Part shown: one piece after another, positions 1-4,957 of the stretch
How the letters are laid out: each line of letters starts with the position of its first letter
Numbering within the stretch: position 1 is the stretch's first letter
From: Sva-07 sp035529175
GTDB lineage: Bacteria > Actinomycetota > Acidimicrobiia > Acidimicrobiales > Ilumatobacteraceae
Direction: 5' to 3'
Assembly (NCBI GenBank): GCA_035529175.1
Contig: DATKXG010000200.1
Span: 1 to 5,778, forward strand
DNA length: 5,778 nucleotides
Program-made: the position numbers and the translations under genes
The notes under the pieces: model-generated
What the model saw: only the letters and a program-made list of their open reading frames with translations
Databases searched by the model: none
Told to the model about the DNA's origin: nothing

Positions 1-749
1 CCGACAGCGCCGACGCCGGCGGCATCTGGTTCGACGGCAATGGCGTGTACGACCTCGACGGCCAGTTCTTCGTCGACCTCCCGACGCTCTACGGCGACGA
101 CAACTGGCAGATGTACGACGAAGACGGCAACATCCTCGTGACCGAAACCGCCGAGGAGTTCGAGGCGGCGGCCCGCCCTGACGTCGATCCGTCGTTGCAG
201 AACCACTGCGTCGAGGGAGCACTCGAGTGGTTGGAGAACGGCGAGCCGATCACCACCACGGTGCTGATCCCCGTCGAGCCCGTCGCCGCCGACACCGCAT
301 CTGCACCGCAGGGCAACCAGGGAGTGACGCTCGACGGCGTGGTGATCGCCGCCTCGGCCCCCGTCGACGCGATCCTCGGCGCCTACACGATCGCCTCGTT
401 CGACGATTGTGGAGCCCACTTCAACCCGTTCGAGGGATACCACATGCACGGCGCGGTCGGATGCTCCGAGTCGGGCGAGGCATCGGAGGGCGACACCCCG
501 ATGTTCGGCTACGCGCTCGACGGCTACCCGATCCACAGCCCGTTCGCCGACGACGACCTCGCGGCTGCCGATCTCGACGAGTGCAACGGCCACACCACCG
601 AGGCCGACGGCTACCACTACCACGCCAACAACGCCGCCGAGAATCAGGTGGTCGAGTGCCTGATCGGCCAGACCGTCGCCGGTGCCGTCGGTGCGGCCGG
701 CGGTCCTCCAGCCGGTGGACCCGGCGGCCCGCCACCGGGTGACGGCTGA
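1..749 (+). CDS. YHYH-domain protein, 5' end cut by window edge
   Basis: Partial gene; the first complete codon is at 3 and 248 residues are visible. The in-frame GTG at 45 is internal: the residues before it (GGIWFDG) match the interior of the third YHYH gene at 3102-4229, by which about 118 N-terminal residues are missing, presumably including a lipoprotein signal. Visible residues 1-60 belong to the conserved N-terminal module (GIWFDG, YDEDGN). The YHYH region follows with CGAH (C136, H139), YHMH (146-149), DGYPIHSP (H178), DECNGH (C194, H197) and YHYH (204-207). Five cysteines (69, 136, 154, 194, 219) align with cysteines of both other paralogues. The C-terminus is a Gly/Pro tail from about residue 230. 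The YHYH family has no established biochemical role known to me; the clustered His and Tyr make metal or small-ligand binding plausible, which is inference. The gene lies 30 bases before the next paralogue and is probably co-transcribed with it. Confidence 0.9.
   Translation, partial: DSADAGGIWFDGNGVYDLDGQFFVDLPTLYGDDNWQMYDEDGNILVTETAEEFEAAARPDVDPSLQNHCVEGALEWLENGEPITTTVLIPVEPVAADTASAPQGNQGVTLDGVVIAASAPVDAILGAYTIASFDDCGAHFNPFEGYHMHGAVGCSESGEASEGDTPMFGYALDGYPIHSPFADDDLAAADLDECNGHTTEADGYHYHANNAAENQVVECLIGQTVAGAVGAAGGPPAGGPGGPPPGDG
717..740 (+). repeat. Gly/Pro-tail repeat with potential hairpin, copy 1
   Basis: The 17 bases 717-733 (GGACCCGGCGGCCCGCC) are identical to 1884-1900 at the end of the next gene. 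The segment can also fold: 719-724 pairs perfectly with 735-740, then a C/A mismatch, two more G-C pairs and a CCCG loop at 728-731. No T-run follows, so it does not look like an intrinsic terminator. Gly codons (GGN) and Pro codons (CCN) are complementary, so a Gly-then-Pro coding run tends to fold by itself; the hairpin may be a by-product of the protein tail. Confidence 0.4.
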
Positions 750-768
750 GCCACTGACCGAGACCACC

Positions 769-774
769 GAGGAA
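769..774 (+). promoter_or_regulatory. Ribosome binding site for the second YHYH gene
   Basis: GAGGAA lies 5 bases before the ATG at 780, a good Shine-Dalgarno match. It supports this start and independent initiation within the 30-base gap after the first gene. Confidence 0.7.
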
Positions 775-779
775 CCACC

Positions 780-1913
780 ATGAGCACCACCACACGACGC
801 GCCATCGCACTTCTCGCTCCGATCGCGCTCACCATCGCCGCCTGCGGCTCATCCGACGACTCGACGACCGACCCGACGACATCGTCCGAGGCCGCCACCG
901 CACCGACCGGGTCGACTGACTCGACCGATTCGGGTTCGACCGCGGTCGATGCTTCAGCCGGCGTCTCCGTCGACGGTGATCTGGCGTCGCTCTTCGCGGA
1001 CGGAGCACTCACCTCCGAGCCGGCGATCGTCGACTGCACACTCGAGAACGGCAGCGAGACCACCTGCTACCAGCTCGAGGTCGCAAGCCTTCCCGACACC
1101 GTCGACACCGACGGCCCGTACTGCCCGGAGACCGTCGACGATGTGGGCGGTATCTGGGTCTGGGACGGCGACGATCCCGGGCTCTACGCCCTCGACTCCG
1201 ACTTCTGGGCCTTGATGGATGCCCAGGGATACGAGTTCGCCGACGCAGACGGCAACATCTCGGTCACCGACCCGGGTGGTGGTGCGGTGGACTCGTCCGG
1301 CACCGCGAATTCGTGTCTCGAAGCAACCGCCGACGGCTCGTACCACCTCCAGGTCCTGCTGCCGACGACGCCCGAACTGCTCGACGAGCCGACCTCACTG
1401 TCGACGATCTCCCAGATCGGCATCGCCCTCGACGGGGTGACGATCTTCGGCGACGCGCCGTCGGTCGCCGACCGTGGCGGTCTGCCCGCGCTCGATGCCT
1501 GCGGTGGGCACATCGATCCGTCCGGCTACTACCACTGGCACTTCGGCGCCGAATCGATCCAGACCAACCTGGACGAGGCGGGAGCTGCGGTGACGTGCGA
1601 GATCGAGCAGGACGTCGAAGCCCTGGTCGGCTTCGCCTTCGACGGCTACGCGATCTACGGACCCGAGGAGGATCGGGCGATCCCGTCCGATCTCGACGAG
1701 TGTTCGGGCCACGTGTCGGTTACCGCCGAGTTCGGCGAGGTGTACCACTACCACCTCACCTACGACTCGCCGAACCTTCCGACCTGCCGGGTCGGTGCCG
1801 CAGCGGTCGCCACGCTGTCGAGCCCGGACAACGCCAACGTCGCCCTCCCGAACGGTGAGGGCGCCGGCGGCGGACCTGGTGGCGGACCCGGCGGCCCGCC
1901 GCCCGGTGGATGA
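780..1913 (+). CDS. YHYH-domain lipoprotein (divergent paralogue)
   Basis: This 377-residue protein is predicted to be secreted and lipid-anchored. A basic start (TTTRR) is followed by a hydrophobic stretch and the lipobox IAAC, with C22 as lipidated cysteine. Residues 23-60 form a Ser/Thr/Asp linker. A conserved N-terminal module follows (about 66-190: DCTLENG, CYQLEV, GPYCPET, GIWVWDG, DADGN). The YHYH region (about 215-340) has CGGH (C241, H244), YYHWH (250-254), FDGYAIYGP (287-295), DECSGH (C308, H311) and YHYH (322-325). Cysteines 86, 96, 115, 179, 241, 273, 308 and 336 form an eight-Cys set also found in the third paralogue, suggesting four disulfides outside the membrane. The tail (about 359-377) is Gly/Pro-rich. 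Compared with its neighbours it has YHWH instead of YHMH and Tyr293 where they have His. Its stop is one base before the membrane-protein start, so the two are probably translationally coupled. Biochemical function is unknown; ligand or metal binding is inferred from His/Tyr clustering. Confidence 0.93.
   Translation: MSTTTRRAIALLAPIALTIAACGSSDDSTTDPTTSSEAATAPTGSTDSTDSGSTAVDASAGVSVDGDLASLFADGALTSEPAIVDCTLENGSETTCYQLEVASLPDTVDTDGPYCPETVDDVGGIWVWDGDDPGLYALDSDFWALMDAQGYEFADADGNISVTDPGGGAVDSSGTANSCLEATADGSYHLQVLLPTTPELLDEPTSLSTISQIGIALDGVTIFGDAPSVADRGGLPALDACGGHIDPSGYYHWHFGAESIQTNLDEAGAAVTCEIEQDVEALVGFAFDGYAIYGPEEDRAIPSDLDECSGHVSVTAEFGEVYHYHLTYDSPNLPTCRVGAAAVATLSSPDNANVALPNGEGAGGGPGGGPGGPPPGG
1884..1907 (+). 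repeat. Gly/Pro-tail repeat with potential hairpin, copy 2
   Basis: Bases 1884-1900 are identical to 717-733. A stem can form between 1886-1894 and 1899-1907: three pairs, a C/C mismatch and five G/C pairs, with a CCCG loop at 1895-1898. Its 3' arm takes in the GGT of the GGTGGA element (1905-1910) that precedes the ATG at 1915, so the fold could mask the ribosome site of the membrane-protein gene until a ribosome reads through the upstream gene. The pairing is seen in the sequence; the regulatory role is inference. Confidence 0.4.
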
Positions 1914-1914
1914 G

Positions 1915-3066
1915 ATGGCGATCGTTGTGACTTCCACACAGGTGGGTGCGAGGCCACGGCACCGCCGCGCCACGCTGCTGGTGCTGCTCGCCACGCTCCT
2001 GGTGTTGCTCGTCGGCGCGGCACCGGCGTCGGCGCACGACTCGACCGACGGCAGCACCGTCGTGACGATCGACGACCGCCGGGTGATCGTGGGAGCTTCG
2101 GTCGCATTCGACGAGCTCGGCTACGTCGACACCTCGGGCGACGGCCTGATCGACGCAAACGAGCTCGCCGAGCAGGAGGCCACCGTCGCGCCGGAACTCG
2201 TCGCGACGGTCCGCGAGCGGGTCCGGCTGTCGGTCGACGGCGAACCGGTCGAGATCATCGGCGCCGGTGTACAGGCGCCGAGCGAGGTCGGCGCCAACGA
2301 CGCCGGCGTCTCTTCGTTCGTGATGCTGGTGCTCGCATCGGGTCCTCACGACGGTGACGTCGCGAACGTCGAACTCGAGTGGAGCCTCGACGGACCGTCG
2401 AACATCGTGGTGCTGTCGCATCCCGACGGCGCGGTCACCGGCCAACTCGGCGACGACGGGTCGATCTCGTTCTCGCTCGACGGGTGGTCGAGTGCCATGT
2501 CGTTCTTCGAACTTGGCATCGACCACATCCGCTTCGGGCCGGACCATCTCTTGTTCCTGCTCGTGCTCACCTTGGCGGTCGTCGGAACGTCGGTGTCGCG
2601 CACGACGACTCGACGCACGGTCGAGTTGGTCACCGCGTTCACCGTCGGTCACGCCATCAGCCTCGGCCTCGCCTACTTCGAGCTGATCTCGATCCCGGCA
2701 TGGGTGGTCGAACCGGCGATCTCGCTGTCGATCGTGGCCGCCGCCGTCCTCGCCCTGCGCGGTCGCTCGAGTGACGCCCGACCGTGGATCGCCGGCCTCA
2801 TCGGCCTCGTCCACGGACTGGGCTTCGCATCGAGCCTCGGCAGCCTCGGCGTCGTCACCTCGCAACGGGTCACGGCGCTCGCTGCGTTCAACTTCGGCAT
2901 CGACATCGCCCAGACGGCATTCGTGCTGCTCGTCATCGGCGCACTGTGGCTCAGCACGCAGCTCCTCGACCGGCGCGTGGTCTGGGTCCGTTCCTCGGTC
3001 GCGGCCGGCGCCGCGCTGTTCGGCATCGCCTGGACGGTGTCCCGACTCGCTGAGATCCCGCTGTGA
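1915..3066 (+). CDS. HupE/UreJ_2-family membrane protein with EF-hand-like loop
   Basis: A 383-residue protein. HupE is a nickel permease associated with hydrogenase, but this subfamily is divergent and its substrate is not assigned. ATG 1915 is chosen because a signal peptide follows (basic RPRHRR, hydrophobic 20-36, ASA cleavage at 38-40); an upstream in-frame ATG/GTG-type extension to 1795 would only read the previous gene out of frame. GTG 1927 and 1942 are possible alternative starts. Cleavage leaves His41 as mature N-terminus. The extracytoplasmic part (about 41-195) holds DTSGDGLIDANE (72-83), a full EF-hand loop pattern. The C-terminal half has about six membrane helices (roughly 210-226, 236-258, 262-282, 290-312, 322-346, 360-378). 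Family marks are H204-x5-D210-H211, FTVGH (H246), VHGLGFAS (H300) and FNFGID (N326, D330). The second HupE motif (FHGx[AV]HGxE) is reduced to a single His-Gly. The gene is set one base after one YHYH lipoprotein and just before another, implying a shared surface task, perhaps metal uptake or sensing. Confidence 0.88.
   Translation: MAIVVTSTQVGARPRHRRATLLVLLATLLVLLVGAAPASAHDSTDGSTVVTIDDRRVIVGASVAFDELGYVDTSGDGLIDANELAEQEATVAPELVATVRERVRLSVDGEPVEIIGAGVQAPSEVGANDAGVSSFVMLVLASGPHDGDVANVELEWSLDGPSNIVVLSHPDGAVTGQLGDDGSISFSLDGWSSAMSFFELGIDHIRFGPDHLLFLLVLTLAVVGTSVSRTTTRRTVELVTAFTVGHAISLGLAYFELISIPAWVVEPAISLSIVAAAVLALRGRSSDARPWIAGLIGLVHGLGFASSLGSLGVVTSQRVTALAAFNFGIDIAQTAFVLLVIGALWLSTQLLDRRVVWVRSSVAAGAALFGIAWTVSRLAEIPL
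2128..2163 (+). other. EF-hand-like calcium-binding loop (codons 72-83 of the HupE-like protein)
   Basis: The encoded DTSGDGLIDANE fits the EF-hand loop consensus at every key position: D1, S3, D5, G6, I8, D9 and E12. It lies in the predicted extracytoplasmic N-terminal region, where calcium is available. A single hand is visible; no second loop pairs with it in this protein. Calcium binding is inferred from the consensus. Confidence 0.65.
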
Positions 3067-3092
3067 GCAATCGCTCGACCATCGACACGACT

Positions 3093-3097
3093 GGAGA
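3093..3097 (+). promoter_or_regulatory. Ribosome binding site deciding the start of the third YHYH gene
   Basis: GGAGA lies 4 bases before ATG 3102. The alternative GTG 3063, overlapping the previous stop as GTGA, has no good Shine-Dalgarno and would put 13 polar residues before the signal peptide. ATG 3120 also lacks a good site. The ATG at 3102 is therefore preferred. Confidence 0.55.
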
Positions 3098-3101
3098 CGA
3101 C

Positions 3102-4229
3102 ATGACACGAAGCCACAGGATGAGGCCCACTCGACGACCGATCGCCGTGGCGGCGCTTGTGGCCGCGCTCGCCCTGTCCTCGTGCGGAAACGACGCCACG
3201 CCCGATACCGCGGAGACGCCAACGACTGCCCCGAGCGCGACGGACCCGGCCACGGCTCCCAGCGACGAACCGACCGTTGAAGCGCCGGGGCTCGGAGACA
3301 TCGACCTCGCTACGTTCTTCGACGGTGCTCTCGCCACCGAGCCGGTGACGACTGACTGCACCCTCGCCGACGGCACCGACACCCAGTGCTACGAACTGAC
3401 CGTCGCCGGATTCCCCGCCAACCGTGACGCCATCGGACCCTGGTGCCCCGCAACCACATCCGACGACGTGGCCGGGATCTGGTTCGACGGCGACGCCGTC
3501 TACGACATCGACGGCGAGTTCATCTCGGACCTCGCCGACATCTACGACGACCCCACCTGGAAGCTCTACGACGAGGACGGCAACGTGCTGTCGACCGACA
3601 CGTCGGAGAAGTTCAACGACCTCGTCACCGGCGGCCCCCAAGCCGATCCCGACGCCGGGCCGGTGAACCTGTGCGTCTATGGCGAGATCGAGTGGGCCGA
3701 CGGCGGTGGCCCCATCGCCGCGACCGTCGAGATCCCCATCACCCCGATCCGCGCCGACACAGCGAGCAGCGCCCCGAGCACGCTTGGCGTCACCCTCGAT
3801 GGCGTCCTCATCGAGAACAGCGCACCGGTCGACCTCATCCTGGGCAACTACACCATCGGCGCCTTCGATCCCTGCGGCGGCCACGTCAACCCGCAGGAGG
3901 GCTACCACATGCACGCCACGACCGGCTGTTCCAACTCCACCGACGACATTCCCGCCGGCGAGACCGCGCTGTTCGGTTACGCACTCGACGGTTACGCGAT
4001 CCACGCCCCCTACGACGACGCCGAAGCCGACGCCGGTCTCGACGACTGCAACGGGCACGAGACGCCCGAACTCGGCTACCACTACCACGCCAACCAGGTC
4101 GAGGAGAACGCCGTGCTGACCTGCTTCACCGGCCTCGTTGTCGAAGTGGCGAGCGCAGGACCCGGCGGTGGTGGACCTCCGCCCGGCGGACCGGGAGCGC
4201 CGCCGGCCGACTCTGATCCCTCCGGTTGA
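3102..4229 (+). CDS. YHYH-domain lipoprotein (third paralogue)
   Basis: A 375-residue predicted lipoprotein: basic start (RPTRRP), hydrophobic stretch, lipobox LSSC with C28, then a Thr/Pro/Ala linker to about residue 62. The N-terminal module (about 64-190) repeats that of the second gene, with DCTLADG, CYELTV, GPWCPAT, GIWFDG and YDEDGN, and cysteines at 86, 96 and 115, exactly the same residue numbers as in that gene. The remaining cysteines are 191, 258, 276, 316 and 341. The YHYH region has CGGH (C258, H261), YHMH (268-271), DGYAIHAP (H301), DDCNGH (C316, H319) and YHYH (326-329), followed by a Gly/Pro tail from about 351. Over the shared part it is clearly closer to the first, partial gene (matching GIWFDG, YDEDGN, VTLDGV, EGYHMH, FGYALDGY and YHYHAN) than to the second. 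It lies 35 bases after the membrane-protein gene, or overlaps it by 4 if GTG 3063 is used, and 17 bases before the regulator. Its ligand is unknown. Confidence 0.92.
   Translation: MTRSHRMRPTRRPIAVAALVAALALSSCGNDATPDTAETPTTAPSATDPATAPSDEPTVEAPGLGDIDLATFFDGALATEPVTTDCTLADGTDTQCYELTVAGFPANRDAIGPWCPATTSDDVAGIWFDGDAVYDIDGEFISDLADIYDDPTWKLYDEDGNVLSTDTSEKFNDLVTGGPQADPDAGPVNLCVYGEIEWADGGGPIAATVEIPITPIRADTASSAPSTLGVTLDGVLIENSAPVDLILGNYTIGAFDPCGGHVNPQEGYHMHATTGCSNSTDDIPAGETALFGYALDGYAIHAPYDDAEADAGLDDCNGHETPELGYHYHANQVEENAVLTCFTGLVVEVASAGPGGGGPPPGGPGAPPADSDPSG
4158..4186 (+). repeat. Gly/Pro-tail segment with potential hairpin, copy 3
   Basis: This copy is more diverged: only 11 bases (4158-4168, GGACCCGGCGG) match the two other tails exactly. 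4164-4168 can pair with 4179-4183, then a T/T mismatch, two G-C pairs and a TGGA loop at 4172-4175; flanking C4161-C4162 can also pair with G4185-G4186. No T-run follows. As in the other copies, Gly/Pro codon complementarity may explain the fold. Confidence 0.3.
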
Positions 4230-4234
4230 TGACC

Positions 4235-4241
4235 GAGGTGG
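4235..4241 (+). promoter_or_regulatory. Ribosome binding site for the response regulator
   Basis: GAGGTGG lies 5 bases before ATG 4247, a good Shine-Dalgarno match, inside the 17-base gap after the third YHYH gene. It supports the ATG start. The gap is too short for a convincing separate promoter. Confidence 0.65.
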
Positions 4242-4246
4242 GTTGA

Positions 4247-4957
4247 ATGGTCGGCGTGATCACGGGCGCATCACCCAGTCGCATCCTCGTCGTCGAGGAC
4301 GAGCCGGCCATCAGCGACGTCGTCTCGATGGCGCTTCGCCACCAGGGCCATGTGATCACCACGGCCGACCACGGCCGACGCGGCCGCGACCTCGCGCTCA
4401 CCGGCGACTTCGACCTGGTCGTGCTCGACGTCATGCTGCCAGGTGTCGACGGCTACGAAATCTGCCGTGACCTCCGTGCCGCGGGATCGACGACGCCGGT
4501 GTTGTTCCTGACGGCGCGTGATGCACCCGACGACAGGATCGAGGGGTTCGTCACCGGCGGCGACGACTACCTCACCAAGCCGTTCAGCGTCGATGAGTTG
4601 GTGCTGCGGGCGTCCGCCATCCTGCGACGGACGGGCCGTGAAGCACCATCTGACCGCCTCGTCGTCGCCGACCTGAGCCTCGACCCCGCGGCCCACGAGG
4701 TTCGTCGCTCCGGTGAACGGATCGAGTTGTCGCCAACCGAGTTCCGTCTGCTGCACTACCTGATGCTCAACACCGGGACGGTCGTGTCGAAGGCACAGAT
4801 CCTGGTGAACGCATGGGACCACGACTTCGATGGGGGCGACAACGTGGTCGAGCTCTACATCGGCTATCTCCGACGCAAGATCGACGATGGCCACCGACCG
4901 TTGATTCACACGCGTCGCGGCGTCGGCTACGTCGTGCGTGACGAGGTCGGCCAATGA
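4247..4957 (+). CDS. OmpR-family response regulator
   Basis: A 236-residue cytoplasmic DNA-binding regulator of normal length for the OmpR/PhoB family. The receiver domain (about 11-125) has the acidic pair E17/D18, the phosphoacceptor D61 in VVLDVMLPG, the switch residue T89 in LFLTA and K111 in TKPF, so it should be phosphorylatable. The C-terminal winged-helix domain (about 137-233) has LSPTEFRLLHYL, the recognition-helix region NVVELYIGYLRRKID and the terminal RGVGYVV. The start at ATG 4247 has a good ribosome site and leaves ten extra residues before the first strand, which is acceptable. The stop overlaps the kinase start as ATGA, so the two partners are translationally coupled. Because it follows the YHYH/HupE genes by 17 bases, autoregulation of that operon is likely, but no operator is visible here. 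The specific subgroup cannot be told by eye. Confidence 0.96.
   Translation: MVGVITGASPSRILVVEDEPAISDVVSMALRHQGHVITTADHGRRGRDLALTGDFDLVVLDVMLPGVDGYEICRDLRAAGSTTPVLFLTARDAPDDRIEGFVTGGDDYLTKPFSVDELVLRASAILRRTGREAPSDRLVVADLSLDPAAHEVRRSGERIELSPTEFRLLHYLMLNTGTVVSKAQILVNAWDHDFDGGDNVVELYIGYLRRKIDDGHRPLIHTRRGVGYVVRDEVGQ

Noticed and set aside
45..47. GTG 45 as the real start of the first gene
   Set aside because: Homology with the third copy continues upstream to the window edge and no signal peptide follows 45.
1795..1914. Upstream extension of the HupE-like gene to a start at 1795
   Set aside because: It would place 40 Arg/Pro/Ala-rich residues ahead of the signal peptide and overlap the preceding gene by about 119 bases; ATG 1915 gives a proper signal peptide.
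3063..3101. GTG 3063 (GTGA overlap) as start of the third YHYH gene
   Set aside because: It adds 13 polar residues before the signal peptide and lacks a good ribosome site; it remains possible through translational coupling but is less likely than ATG 3102.
1756..3222. Long open frame on the minus strand (488 codons)
   Set aside because: It lies antisense to the HupE-like gene and the ends of two YHYH genes. Its product is Arg/Asp/Glu-rich low complexity without motifs, as expected opposite G/C-rich third positions.
2673..4088. Long open frame on the minus strand (471 codons)
   Set aside because: Antisense to the third YHYH gene. Valine/glycine-rich without recognisable domain, while the plus strand encodes clear motifs.
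4230..4246. Terminator or promoter between the third YHYH gene and the regulator
   Set aside because: Only 17 bases, filled by the ribosome site, with no inverted repeat or T-run.
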